Positions 1 to 8,188 of a stretch of 64,000 bases of DNA are shown here, in pieces. The translations under genes and the position numbers were made by a program. The stretch is taken from assembly GCA_963579625.1 (NCBI GenBank), contig CAUZHN010000004.1, forward strand, positions 1 to 64,000, in the 5' to 3' direction. The notes beneath the pieces were generated by a model. It saw only the letters and a program-made list of their open reading frames with translations. It made no database searches and was not told where the DNA came from. Numbering within the stretch: the first letter of the stretch is position 1; every line of letters starts with the position of its first letter. Source of the DNA: JAAXGI01 sp963579625 (GTDB lineage: Bacteria; Gemmatimonadota; Gemmatimonadetes; Longimicrobiales; Gaopeijiaceae).

Positions 1-172
1 CCGGTTCGTACTCGAGTGTAGTAAGAGCCGCAGTCGAACCATGCACTAGAAGCACGGCCTGGCCCACTTGCACCCCTGAAGCCGCTACCGCGGCCTGTGT
101 TTCTCCAGTCAGATCAACGATCTGGTCGTTGCCTTTCGTTCGGCATTCCAACGCGTAGTGTTCGACTATCAT
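1..172 (-). CDS. YjbQ/UPF0047-family protein, N-terminal part (3' end outside window)
   Basis: Read on the minus strand from an ATG at 172, the frame stays open to the window edge and gives 57 residues. The N-terminus contains IVDLTGETQAAV and then VLLVHGSTAALTTLEYEP. This matches the start of the YjbQ/UPF0047 family (annotated as secondary thiamine-phosphate synthase), in which a (H)GSTAA.TT.E.EP or HTTA..T.NE segment lies about 45 residues in. The family is a small trimeric cytosolic protein with weak thiamine-phosphate synthase activity and no firmly established main role. The rest of the gene is outside the window, so nothing can be said about its C-terminal histidines. The frame is too short to show up as a conventional ORF; the identification rests on the motif match. 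Confidence 0.8.
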   Translation of the reverse strand, partial: MIVEHYALECRTKGNDQIVDLTGETQAAVAASGVQVGQAVLLVHGSTAALTTLEYEP

Positions 173-503
173 TTTTAGAATGCGGGCCAGAGTCTGTATA
201 CGCAAACGAGAAAGACTTGCCACACCAAACTACAGTGAAAATCGCCGTGGAACGACTTCGGACAGAAAGAAAGGTTTCTTTGAAAGTGCTTGTGAATAAG
301 TCGCTACGCCTGGAGTTGATGCTTCTTCAAGTATCTTCCGAATCAGCTGGACACTACACCACACCCCCGGCCAACCGCTGGGAGACCCTGCCAAGCCCCC
401 TAGAGCCCACTCCCCCACTTCTTGCCTCCTCCCCTTTGCCGACCTACCGTGCCCCGGGGGTGCCTATACACATCACCTTACTTGAAAACGGAAGCGTTTC
501 ATT
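173..503. other. Intergenic region with no gene seen
   Basis: About 330 bases between the divergent YjbQ-like gene and the VCBS-repeat lipoprotein gene. One plus-strand frame is open across it and into the next gene, but its product is a low-complexity Ser/Arg/Pro-rich string and it overlaps a well-supported gene out of frame, so it looks accidental. The region should hold the promoters for both flanking genes; no clear -35/-10 pair was identified. Confidence 0.5.
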
Positions 504-1709
504 ATGCCTAGCATCAGAGTTTCCAGATCTCTTTGGGCGTTCGCTCTCCTCCCATTGGTCGGCTGTAGTGGGGTCGAACAGGCGGTGTGGCAGGAAGCGT
601 TCCCCACGTTCACGAAGCATACGATCGCCGAACTGGACGGGGGATCCTACGCGGTTGTCTTTGATGTAGATCGCGACGGGATGCAAGACATCGTGGCGTT
701 TGCCGGGGGGACGGAAGGTGACCTCATGTGGTTCAAGAACCCGACTTGGGAAAAGTTCAATATCACCACAGAAACCGAACGGCTCATTAACATGGCCCCC
801 TATGATATTGATGGGGATGGAGATATAGACATCGCTACTGCCAGCGAGTTCGCCCTAAACGACTCTAACAACGGGGGATTGATTCATTGGATTGAGTCTC
901 CCGACGACCCGACCACGAACCAGGAGTGGGCCCTCCACTCCATAGATGCTGTCCCCGCGTCACACAGAATGAGATGGGGAGACATAGACGGCGATGGGAG
1001 GAAGGAACTCCTGGTTCTTCCGATCATCGGGATTGGCGTCATTGGCCCTGAGTACATCGGTGCGTCGACCTTTCGGGCCTATCAGATTCCCGGTGACCCC
1101 ACGGGTGCGTGGGGACAGCAGATACTAGACGACTCCCGTCTCGAGGTGGCGCATGGCATCAGTGTCGTAGATTGGGACGGCGATCCGGCTGAAGATGTTC
1201 TCACCGCCAGCCTCGACGGCGTCTGGCTATTCCAACCAGGGCTGGGAAGCCAACCCCGGCACATCGGAGCCGGCCTTGACGCCCCACGCCCAAATCGAGG
1301 GTCCAGCGAGGTTAGCCTAGGCACCCTGGGTGGAGAGCGGTTCATTGCCACAATCGAACCGTGGCACGGCACCGACGCCGTTGTCTACACGCCGAGCGAC
1401 TCAGAGGGAGAACTCTGGCCCCGTGAGGTGATCGGTACCGAGTTCGAAGGTGGACACGCGTTGATCGCTGCCGACTTGAACGGCGACGGATACGACGAGA
1501 TCGTTGCGGGAGGTCGAGGTGGAGATTGGGCTCTGATGATCTACCGATATCTACCGAACTCCGACTCTTGGGAGAAAATTCCGCTGGACATCGGAGGTGT
1601 TGCCGTCTCGGGTCTCTACATCAGGGACATCACTGGAGATGGCGCACTCGACATCCTTGCCATTGGAGGAGCCACGGACAACATAGTCTTATACGAAAAC
1701 TCCCTATAG
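504..1709 (+). CDS. FG-GAP/VCBS-repeat beta-propeller lipoprotein
   Basis: A 401-residue exported lipoprotein. The first 20 residues form a signal peptide ending in a standard lipobox (LVGC, lipidated Cys21). The rest has regularly spaced calcium-loop motifs of the D-x-D-x-D-G type, at about residues 54-59, 101-109 (DIDGDGDID), 160-166, 223-227, 325-330 and 375-380. Each is followed by hydrophobic D/E-I/L-V-x-A strands. This is the signature of FG-GAP/VCBS repeats, which fold as a seven-bladed propeller. Such proteins sit on the cell surface or in the periplasm and bind ligands or partners; no catalytic residues are visible and the ligand is unknown. It is transcribed toward the SMP-30-like gene on the opposite strand, only 12 bases away. 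Confidence 0.85.
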   Translation: MPSIRVSRSLWAFALLPLVGCSGVEQAVWQEAFPTFTKHTIAELDGGSYAVVFDVDRDGMQDIVAFAGGTEGDLMWFKNPTWEKFNITTETERLINMAPYDIDGDGDIDIATASEFALNDSNNGGLIHWIESPDDPTTNQEWALHSIDAVPASHRMRWGDIDGDGRKELLVLPIIGIGVIGPEYIGASTFRAYQIPGDPTGAWGQQILDDSRLEVAHGISVVDWDGDPAEDVLTASLDGVWLFQPGLGSQPRHIGAGLDAPRPNRGSSEVSLGTLGGERFIATIEPWHGTDAVVYTPSDSEGELWPREVIGTEFEGGHALIAADLNGDGYDEIVAGGRGGDWALMIYRYLPNSDSWEKIPLDIGGVAVSGLYIRDITGDGALDILAIGGATDNIVLYENSL

Positions 1710-1721
1710 GCCCATCAAAGC

Positions 1722-2768
1722 CTACGGAATCGCGCCCTCCGTTGTCAGTCGGATCCTGTAGAGACCGCCCTGCGCGGTCATGTAGAGGGTCCGTCCGTCC
1801 TCGCCCCATCCTACATTTGCGGGCACCTCATCTGGCTGAATCGTGCCGAGGTGTGTCCCGTCGGGAGCGATGACCCATACTCCGCCTGGGCCAGTAGCAA
1901 AGATGTGCCCCTGGCTATCAACCTTTAGACCGTCGGCACCCCCAGTGTCGGGATGGCCGGTCACGTCGAGTAATACCCTCGCGTTGGCGAGCCCCTCGTC
2001 ACTCACGTCATAAGCCATCCACACCGCCTCACTTGCGTCAGAGTTTGCCACGTACAGCGTGGTCTCGTCGGGTGAGAATGCGAGGCCGTTGGGGCGGCTC
2101 TGATCACTATAGAGGAGTTCGAGATCCCCTCCCGGGCTCAGGCGGTAGATGCCATTAAAGTCCAGCTCTTTCAACGGTGATTGGTCACCCTCTCCCAGCC
2201 CATATGGTGGATCTGTGAAGTAGAGCCAGCCATCGGATCTGTAGACAAGGTCGTTCGGGCTGTTAAGGCGTCTTCCCTCGTAACTGTCCACAAGTACAGT
2301 GTGACTCCCATCGTTCTCGATCCGCGTGACTTGCCGCCGTCCATGCTCTGCCAGCAGAAGTCGGCCCTCCGAGTCCCGAGTCAGCCCGTTCGAGCCAACA
2401 GATCCGCGGCCGTCCATGTTCCCCTCGAACACGGTCTCGATGAACCAACTCGTACTGTCGGCCTCGGTCCACTGGACGATCGCGTTTGATCGAAGATCCG
2501 AAAAAAGGAGACGAGACTCCTCCCGGATCCAGACCGGCCCTTCGAGAAAAACAAATCCGTCAGCCACCTTTTCGATAATGGCACCGGGCGGCACCAAAGC
2601 ATCGAACCGGGGGTCGAGGCGGAGGATTGTGCCTGCTCCGGAGGCACTTGGCATTCGCTCGGTTTCCACTCCACCCCCCTCGTCCCGCCCGCTCTCTGGC
2701 GAACCACAGGCAGACGTGAGCAGCAGAGAGCCAAAAACGAGCCATCCAAATATGCTGACGATTTTCAT
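1722..2768 (-). CDS. SMP-30/gluconolactonase-like lipoprotein
   Basis: A 348-residue protein of the SMP-30/gluconolactonase/LRE family, six-bladed propellers that usually hydrolyse lactones with a bound divalent metal. The N-terminus is a signal peptide with a lipobox-like TSAC (Cys21), so the protein is probably anchored in the periplasm. Family landmarks are in order: FLEGPVW (first metal-ligand Glu), SPNDLV with FTDPPYGL, RPNGLAFSPD, and GGADGLKVD near the C-terminus (metal-ligand Asp). The ATG at 2768 follows an AGGGAGAA ribosome-binding sequence. The substrate cannot be deduced. It is convergent with the VCBS lipoprotein gene. Confidence 0.88.
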   Translation of the reverse strand: MKIVSIFGWLVFGSLLLTSACGSPESGRDEGGGVETERMPSASGAGTILRLDPRFDALVPPGAIIEKVADGFVFLEGPVWIREESRLLFSDLRSNAIVQWTEADSTSWFIETVFEGNMDGRGSVGSNGLTRDSEGRLLLAEHGRRQVTRIENDGSHTVLVDSYEGRRLNSPNDLVYRSDGWLYFTDPPYGLGEGDQSPLKELDFNGIYRLSPGGDLELLYSDQSRPNGLAFSPDETTLYVANSDASEAVWMAYDVSDEGLANARVLLDVTGHPDTGGADGLKVDSQGHIFATGPGGVWVIAPDGTHLGTIQPDEVPANVGWGEDGRTLYMTAQGGLYRIRLTTEGAIP

Positions 2769-3108
2769 CTAGCTTCTCCCTGGAAAGGGATAGACAGCTC
2801 GAGGAACCCGGAAGCTCCCGAAAGAAAGTCGATCACTGAAACAATACTACGTCTGGCAACGGAGAATCAATCGGAGAAACGTACCACACATGTCGAGCCT
2901 TAAACCGGCGGATTGCTGCCCCAACCGAAGGTTGTGAGTACTCATTGATCCGTAGAGAGTCGAGCGGCAGCCTCAGTGGATCGCCCTGCCTTGATTCCGC
3001 TTGATGGTGGCGGACGAACGAAGGCCGAAATACGTTGGGCATGGTCCAGAGTCGAATTTCCAGGGATGTACCGGACTCCGGCGTTGATTCTGTCTAGGGA
3101 GGTTTCCA
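2769..3108. other. Intergenic region between divergent genes
   Basis: About 340 bases between the SMP-30-like gene (minus) and the cupin gene (plus). A G-rich ribosome-binding sequence (GGGAGG) lies just before the cupin ATG. No RNA gene, repeat or credible small ORF was seen; it presumably carries two divergent promoters. Confidence 0.4.
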
Positions 3109-3669
3109 ATGTTCACCCGCTCTGCGCGTGTGTCGCTCTACCTGCTGCTGTGGTTCTTACTGATACCAGTCTACCTGGTTTCTTCCCGGTCGTCGGGCCG
3201 TGCTCAACTAGCCAACCAGGCCGCCGTTGGAGGACAACAGGAGCCCGCCTGCCCGGGAGACCAGATGCCGACCCCCATCACGGGGACGTCGGATAGAGTT
3301 CCCTCGCCGGAAGCAATGGTCAGGGGCGAGCCCTTGACCGGACGTTGGTGGGACCCGGGCTCCCGCTCCTTTTGGCACTGCCACGGGGGTGGACAATATA
3401 TGGTCTTAATGGAGGGAACAGGGCGTGTTCAGAAGCGCGGAGAAAGAATGCGAGACCTCCATCTCGGTGACATCGAATTCGCTGGTCCGGGAGTGGAGCA
3501 CTGGCATGGTGCTTCAGCTTCAGAGGGGGCCCGACTCATCCATCAGGGCTTGGCGATCGACGGTGGAAGCGGAACCTTCTGGCTAGAGGAGGTCACCCAG
3601 TCCGACTATTTAGGAAATGATATTGGTATCGCGTCAAGGACGAGATTCTTAGAAACTGGAGAACGCTAG
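3109..3669 (+). CDS. Secreted or membrane-anchored cupin protein
   Basis: A 186-residue protein with a hydrophobic N-terminal segment (about residues 8-25) that acts as signal peptide or anchor, and a single cupin barrel from about residue 75. The metal-site residues are clear: WHCHGGGQ gives His90, His92 and Gln96, and HWHGA gives His131 and His133. This H-x-H-x3-Q ... H-W-H pattern is that of the small manganese cupins, which include bacterial (R)-hydroxynitrile lyases and many proteins of unknown reaction. The export signal is unusual for that group. The exact activity cannot be assigned. The start ATG has GGGAGG upstream. It is followed 71 bases later by the lectin-like gene. Confidence 0.8.
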   Translation: MFTRSARVSLYLLLWFLLIPVYLVSSRSSGRAQLANQAAVGGQQEPACPGDQMPTPITGTSDRVPSPEAMVRGEPLTGRWWDPGSRSFWHCHGGGQYMVLMEGTGRVQKRGERMRDLHLGDIEFAGPGVEHWHGASASEGARLIHQGLAIDGGSGTFWLEEVTQSDYLGNDIGIASRTRFLETGER

Positions 3670-3740
3670 GGTAGCGCCCAAGGACAACCTACACGATTCT
3701 GTTGTGTTGCAAGCTATTCTCATCACTGGAGACAGGGGAA

Positions 3741-4412
3741 ATGAAACAATCGATCGGCGTACTTTCTGCACTAGCATTGGCAGCATTCTTGATGGTTCCT
3801 TCGGGACTGAGCGGCCAGGACCAGCCAATGACCTTCTTTATCACCAGCGTCGGTCCGGGAGATGGAGCGAACCTGGGAGGTCTCAATGGGGCGGATCAGC
3901 ACTGTCAGACCCTCGCTCAGGCTGCAGGCGCCGGCAACCGCTTCGGCCCCTGGCGAGCATACCTCAGCACCGTAGCGGGTGGGGGCCAGTTGGGAGTAAA
4001 CGCTCGGGATCGAATCGGTGACGGCCCTTGGTATAACGCTAACGGACAGATGATCGCTGCAAATGTTGCCGACCTTCACGGAGATTTCGAGCGTGACCGG
4101 AACAACATCCGGAAGCCGACTGCGATAGACGAGAATGGCGAGTTGGTGAATGGCGTGGGTGATCAGCCGAATCAGCACGACATCTTAACCGGCTCAGATT
4201 CTCATGGGCGCTCGATCCTTGGGGCCGCAAACACTACGACGTGTGGCAACTGGACGAGCAATGGGGAAGGCAGGGCGATGGTCGGACACCATGACCGTCT
4301 AGGTGGCGGAAACTCTTCCTGGAACGCAGTACATCTGAGCAGTGGCTGCAGTCAGGAGAATCTCGTAGCTACAGGAGGAAACGGCCTCTTCTACTGTTTC
4401 GTGGGAAACTGA
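3741..4412 (+). CDS. Secreted lectin-like (endostatin/C-type-lectin-fold) protein
   Basis: A 223-residue exported protein. The ATG at 3741 is preceded by a GGGGA ribosome-binding sequence; an upstream in-frame start would add 13 poorly explained residues. A signal peptide occupies residues 1-25 (cleavage after GLSG or nearby). The mature part has FFITS, GGLNGADQHC, an ARDRIGDGPW segment, CGNWTS and a C-terminal LFYCF. These resemble bacterial lectin-like domains with the collagen-NC10/endostatin or C-type-lectin fold, which are extracellular and bind carbohydrate or protein. The four Cys of the mature part could form two disulfides. The family call rests on motif recall and the ligand is unknown. 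Confidence 0.65.
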   Translation: MKQSIGVLSALALAAFLMVPSGLSGQDQPMTFFITSVGPGDGANLGGLNGADQHCQTLAQAAGAGNRFGPWRAYLSTVAGGGQLGVNARDRIGDGPWYNANGQMIAANVADLHGDFERDRNNIRKPTAIDENGELVNGVGDQPNQHDILTGSDSHGRSILGAANTTTCGNWTSNGEGRAMVGHHDRLGGGNSSWNAVHLSSGCSQENLVATGGNGLFYCFVGN

Positions 4413-4446
4413 TTCACGACGAGCTTCGGGCGCAGTTTCCGTCATT

Positions 4447-4494
4447 TCACCAGGCAGCGGGGACCTCTTCGGAGACAGCCCCTCTGCCTGGTGA
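4447..4494 (+). promoter_or_regulatory. Long inverted repeat downstream of the lectin-like gene
   Basis: A perfect 11-base inverted repeat (TCACCAGGCAG at 4447-4457 and CTGCCTGGTGA at 4484-4494). The enclosed bases can pair further (GGGG with CCCC), with an inner CTC-TTCG-GAG tetraloop. It starts 35 bases after the lectin-like stop codon. It could be a transcript-end stabilising hairpin or a terminator, although no T-run follows it. Confidence 0.45.
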
Positions 4495-4893
4495 CCGGCC
4501 GCGCGCAGCACCGTGGTCAATCCCATCGCTTGTTTGTATTTGGCCCCGGGCGACTACTGCCTTCTCAAGACCATAGCCTTGAGGCTCAAGTAGACGAGTT
4601 CTTCGGGGTTGCCCTCTCCAGCCCTCTCTAGCTGAGAGGCTGAGGCTCGGGGTTTCGGATTTTTCAATTGAGCCTAATCTGCGGGGGAAGGTGTCAGACA
4701 AAAGGCTCGTCAACATCATCTAGAGCAAGATTTCCTTCTCGTTCCTACCGATCGCGAACTGGTCCTTCTGACGGATCGCCCCGTCGCGCCACAACCATGG
4801 TTCGGTCGACCCCAAGCGAACCGGAGGCTATGTTGCTGCCCGTGGGCGGGAGAACCCACTCCCTCTCCGAGGAGGGAATTCGGAGCACCATAG
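4495..4893. other. Intergenic region with no gene seen
   Basis: About 400 bases between the hairpin after the lectin-like gene and the zinc-ribbon gene. Open frames on both strands here are short and have unconvincing composition. A GGAG ribosome-binding sequence lies just before the next gene. No RNA gene was recognised. Confidence 0.4.
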
Positions 4894-5331
4894 ATGACGG
4901 ACCGCACAGAGAAAGAAGACCGGGAGCTGGCCCAGGATATGTCCGAAAGAGCCAACATGCTCTATTGGAATTCCGACCAGAGCGTCAACTCTATCGCCGA
5001 CGACCTGGGTCTATCGAAGGGAGGCTTCTACGGTGTGATCCGGCCGATAGAAAGTGAGCGACACTGTTCCAACTGCCAGTTGAAAATGGTCTTCGCAAAC
5101 CGCACGGCCCAGGAACGCGATGATGCGTTCTGTCCGGCCTGTGACGCCGATGGTCTCCCGGCCCACTCGGTTCGAAGTGCAGCTCAACGATCCTCGGACG
5201 ACTATTGGCCTTCCGAGATCTCCGGCAACGCCGAGCTTTCACCTCTCTTGTCCGAGACAAAGGGGGTGCTGGCCAGTTTCTTCGTCGGGACCGTTGTCGG
5301 GATCCTGCTGGGAAGGTTCCTTCGGCGTTGA
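4894..5331 (+). CDS. Hypothetical protein with HTH-like region, Cys4 zinc knuckle and C-terminal membrane helix
   Basis: A 145-residue protein not recognised as a named family. Residues 23-52 (containing IADDLGLSKGGFYGVI) look like a helix-turn-helix of the kind in which an amino-terminal domain counts cell or transposon ends. Residues 58-83 hold two CxxC pairs (Cys58/61 and Cys80/83), a likely zinc site. Residues about 124-141 form a hydrophobic segment with glycines (VGTVVGILLG), followed by the basic tail RFLRR, consistent with a tail anchor facing the cytoplasm. A membrane-tethered DNA- or RNA-binding protein is one reading. The start ATG at 4894 has GGAG about 12 bases upstream. Confidence 0.65.
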   Translation: MTDRTEKEDRELAQDMSERANMLYWNSDQSVNSIADDLGLSKGGFYGVIRPIESERHCSNCQLKMVFANRTAQERDDAFCPACDADGLPAHSVRSAAQRSSDDYWPSEISGNAELSPLLSETKGVLASFFVGTVVGILLGRFLRR

Positions 5332-5411
5332 CAACTCCGGGTTGATTATCCATCGATGATCGGGTTCGAGTTTTTCCTCGGGCCCAAACAAGCCTCGCGT
5401 TTGGAGTAGAC

Positions 5412-6155
5412 ATGAACATCCCGCACTCTCCAGGACTCTTCCGGTCCCTCTGCTCTCCGCTGCCACTACTCTTCCCCGTCTTGATCCTCTCTTCAGGATG
5501 TGACGGTGAAACCGGCCAGGCACAGAGAGCTGACCTGCCCGCAACGAACAGCGCCCCCGCCCAACCCCAGGATGCCTTCGACCTGAGTGGGCTCGGAGTC
5601 GACGAGGGAAGTGTGATGACATCCGTGATCGGGATCATCGACTTCAGTGATTTCGGGTGCGTCTACTGCGCGAACTTCCACAGCGATGACTATCCGGTAC
5701 TCTATGAGGAGTTCGTGCTGACGGGGGAGGTGCTGTGGAAGTACGTCCCGATCAGCATCGGAGGATTCCCAAACGGAGAGTTGGCGGCGGTTACGGGGAT
5801 TTGCGCTCACGAACTCGGCTCGACCGGGGGGTTCGCCGCAATGCGAGACCATCTGTTCGCCCAAAGGGAAGAGTGGCTGTCTGCAAACCCCAGTTCGGCC
5901 CGAGAGCTGTTCATATCCTACGCTGAAACTCTCAGATTGAACATCGCTTCGTTCAGCGCATGCATCGATGGGAATCAGGCCGTGGAGCGACTGGAACGAA
6001 ACAATGCGATGGCGCGGCAGGTGGGAGTCACGGCTACGCCTACCTTCATCGTGCAGGGCAGCTCCGTACGGGGGGCACCACCTCTCGCGGATTTCCAGGA
6101 TGTCCTACGCCGTATCATCGCCGAGTCCCATGGCGAGATGCCGGGGGCTCCCTGA
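5412..6155 (+). CDS. DsbA-family thioredoxin-fold lipoprotein
   Basis: A 247-residue exported thiol-disulfide protein. The N-terminus is a signal peptide with a lipobox-like SSGC (Cys30). A DsbA-type thioredoxin fold follows: active site CVYC at residues 83-86 in DFGCVYCANFH, a helical insertion (about 120-185, with an extra Cys at 184) and the cis-proline loop at TATPTFIV (Pro210). The family moves disulfides in periplasmic proteins. A CxYC site is typical of BdbD/DsbA-like oxidases and of the Com1-like group. No DsbB partner is in the window. Confidence in the fold is high; whether it oxidises or isomerises is unknown. Confidence 0.88.
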   Translation: MNIPHSPGLFRSLCSPLPLLFPVLILSSGCDGETGQAQRADLPATNSAPAQPQDAFDLSGLGVDEGSVMTSVIGIIDFSDFGCVYCANFHSDDYPVLYEEFVLTGEVLWKYVPISIGGFPNGELAAVTGICAHELGSTGGFAAMRDHLFAQREEWLSANPSSARELFISYAETLRLNIASFSACIDGNQAVERLERNNAMARQVGVTATPTFIVQGSSVRGAPPLADFQDVLRRIIAESHGEMPGAP

Positions 6156-6527
6156 TCTTCCAGGCCCGTCGCCTCTTTCCGGTCACCGGCCCTCGACGCC
6201 GGCGTTTCCGGGGCAGGCCAGCATTTGCGGCACCCCTACGTATAACCTCCTCGAACTCACCACTGGTGACGCGTCCGATAGGAGTTGTAGGGCTGGCCCA
6301 TGACTCCCTCTTGCCCTAAGGGATCTCGAAGGTCCTCTAGGAACCACTACTCCGCCCTTAGTCGGAGAGCTGTCTTCTTGTCGTGCGTCGGGTATCGCCC
6401 CAGGGTAGATCCTAGAGTATCGGCAAACCCCTCCAGATTAGAGACAGTGAGTTCCGACCAGCATACCCCCTAGAACGGAGATGGCCGCGGTCGAACTTGG
6501 GCTTTCTGCAGATCTCGGGCTTGGATA
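6156..6527. other. Intergenic region between convergent genes
   Basis: About 370 bases between the DsbA-like gene and the reconstructed end of the TetR gene. No credible gene, RNA or repeat was seen. Confidence 0.4.
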
Positions 6528-6669
6528 TTAGCCCCAACCATCGAAAGGGTTGGGTTCCTCTGAAGAGGGGGGCTTCACGGTCCGCTTTCGGCTCCGGTTT
6601 TGCTGCTCGTTCAGGCTCCTCCCCTGGACTAGGATCCACCGTGTACTTAGGAGCAGAGGCCGCCGCAAC
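6528..6669 (-). pseudogene. Detached C-terminal tail of the TetR gene (amber plus homopolymer shift)
   Basis: Immediately past the TAG stop of the TetR gene the same frame reads VAAASAPKYTVDPSPGEEPE and then a Lys/Glu/Pro-rich stretch like the tail before the stop. A run of six G (6567-6572; C on the coding strand) follows. Removing one base there gives an ending EEPNPFDGWG with a TAA at 6528-6530. This suggests the ancestral protein was about 45 residues longer and lost its end through a nonsense change and a one-base slip. A sequencing error in either place is possible. Confidence 0.45.
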
Positions 6670-7524
6670 CTAGGCTTTAGCGGGCTTCCGGGGGGCAGGA
6701 GAGGCTGAGGGAGCAGGCTCCGAAGCAAGGGCCGCCTCAATCAGCGCCTCAGTTTCAATGTCGCGCTTGGGCAGCTCCCGGACCACCGCTACTTGGCGCT
6801 CTGACACCGGTTCTAGCGGCTGCTTCGGTTCGTGAACTGTGGGAGCCGCCGTAGCGCAGACTTCTCCGCCCAGATAACCCACGAGAAGCTCCACTAGCTC
6901 GGGCAGTAGCACGGAGGCCTCAGGGTAGGGAGAGCCCTCCTCATCACCGGGGATGTCCCGAAGGTCACGCAGGGCCGAATCTTGAAGTGTGCCAGCGAGA
7001 ACCCGGGTTGCCAGGTTGGATCGTACCTCAGATGCGACCCCAAGTTCACGAAGATCGGAGGCGATGCGATCCTCCAACCGTCGTCGTCGGGTCGGAAAGG
7101 GATCCTCAATCCCATCCAGAAGCACGAGTGAGCGGCCTGCAGCTTCCAGATACAGCCAGCCCAACCGCTGTACAACCTCCGTAACAGATGCCCGAAGTTC
7201 TCCTTCCACCTGAAGTCCCGTGTTCAGCTGGTCCCAGACTTCGAGAGCCTCGGTGAGCGAGCGCTCTCCCAAATAGCGAAGCAGGTCATCCTTTCCTTGA
7301 AAGCGGGCGTAGAAGGAGCCTACTGAGGTGTGCGCCCTTCTTGTGATTTCCGTGACGGTCAGGGCATCCGGACCCTGATGCTCCAAAAGATAAAGACCGG
7401 CGGCCAGAATCCGTTTCAGGGTGCGGCGGCTTCGCTCCTGTTGGGGTGCCCGAACGAAAGTCGCGGCGGCCGAAGTCCTGGGGCCACTAGCTGCACCTTC
7501 CTGGTCCGGCACATTCTCAGCCAT
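6670..7524 (-). CDS. TetR/AcrR-family transcriptional regulator with a disordered tail
   Basis: A 284-residue repressor-type regulator. The TetR DNA-binding domain lies at about residues 32-85: helix 1 contains RILAAGLYLLE, then TVTEITRRA, then the recognition helix TSVGSFYARF and KDDLLRYL. The central ligand-binding region is helical (about 90-225). Residues about 230-284 are Pro/Ala/Glu-rich and probably disordered. The reading frame ends at an amber codon (TAG, 6670-6672), but the same frame continues beyond it with the same composition, so the tail may be truncated (see the entry at 6528-6669). No adjacent efflux or enzyme gene identifies its target. The ATG at 7524 is the natural start. 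Confidence 0.85.
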   Translation of the reverse strand: MAENVPDQEGAASGPRTSAAATFVRAPQQERSRRTLKRILAAGLYLLEHQGPDALTVTEITRRAHTSVGSFYARFQGKDDLLRYLGERSLTEALEVWDQLNTGLQVEGELRASVTEVVQRLGWLYLEAAGRSLVLLDGIEDPFPTRRRRLEDRIASDLRELGVASEVRSNLATRVLAGTLQDSALRDLRDIPGDEEGSPYPEASVLLPELVELLVGYLGGEVCATAAPTVHEPKQPLEPVSERQVAVVRELPKRDIETEALIEAALASEPAPSASPAPRKPAKA

Positions 7525-7902
7525 CTAAGATCTCCCAGTGTAGCTGTCGTTCCAGGAAGCAACGGTAGTAAAGGGCCAGTATTAAAACAAATATTCTAAT
7601 CACCCTGGATGGGCGCAGATCGGCCGTCGCAGAACCGGGGCCCTACTGTAGCTGGTGCACCAGTAACGGGCTCCATGGTCTTCCGCCACACGCTTCTCAC
7701 TGATAGACCCTGGGAGTTGCCGGCGGCCACTATAAAGCCCTACGCAAAGCTATAGTCCAGGACTGCCCCGAAGAGCTACTGGGCCAAAACCGCGCCGGCC
7801 GTGCAACGCGTGTTGCAGGCTCTCTCCATCCTCCCCGCAGAGGTCGTGGAGACGGGCACTGCAACGATTGCGTGCCAGACCGCAGTCGGCTCCGCGGGCG
7901 GG
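7525..7902. other. Intergenic region with no gene seen
   Basis: About 380 bases upstream of the TetR gene and of the tRNA-Asn promoter. AT-rich sequence at 7580-7600 may hold the TetR promoter. Short open frames exist but overlap the tRNA or lack coding character. Confidence 0.4.
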
Positions 7903-7932
7903 TTGACATCTGGATCTGAGACGGGGTATTTA
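7903..7932 (+). promoter_or_regulatory. Promoter of tRNA-Asn
   Basis: A perfect -35 box TTGACA at 7903-7908 and a -10 box TATTTA at 7927-7932 with an 18-base spacer. They end about 30 bases before the mature tRNA, a normal distance for a tRNA leader transcribed by the housekeeping sigma factor. Confidence 0.6.
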
Positions 7933-7963
7933 TTCGTCTCGTCGGAAGCGTTTCCGCCATTGA

Positions 7964-8036
7964 TCCCGCGTAGCTCAGTTGGTAGAGCAGGTGGCTGTTA
8001 ACCACCGAGTCGCAGGTTCGAGTCCTGCCGCGGGAG
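7964..8036 (+). tRNA. tRNA-Asn (anticodon GTT)
   Basis: A complete 73-base cloverleaf. The acceptor stem TCCCGCG (7964-7970) pairs with CGCGGGA (8029-8035), with G8036 as discriminator. The D arm contains GCTCAGTTGGTAGAGC. The anticodon stem GGTGG/CCACC encloses the loop CTGTTAA with anticodon GTT at 7997-7999. The T arm GCAGG-TTCGAGT-CCTGC is perfect. CCA is not encoded. It is a single-gene transcription unit with its own promoter. Confidence 0.97.
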
Positions 8037-8188
8037 TTTTATCGGACTGGTGACAGGAGAACTCGTAGTCATTCTTAAAACCCCATCCGCACCCCTAGAA
8101 CCGCTTGAACTGGGAAAGGATTGGGGACTCCTGTGGGGGAGATCGATCACTGCCGTTACAGCACTCGCCGGGGGGCTCAGCCACACGA

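Noticed and set aside
97..669. 190-codon plus-strand frame at the left edge
   Set aside because: It overlaps the YjbQ-like gene and the VCBS lipoprotein in other frames, and has low-complexity composition.
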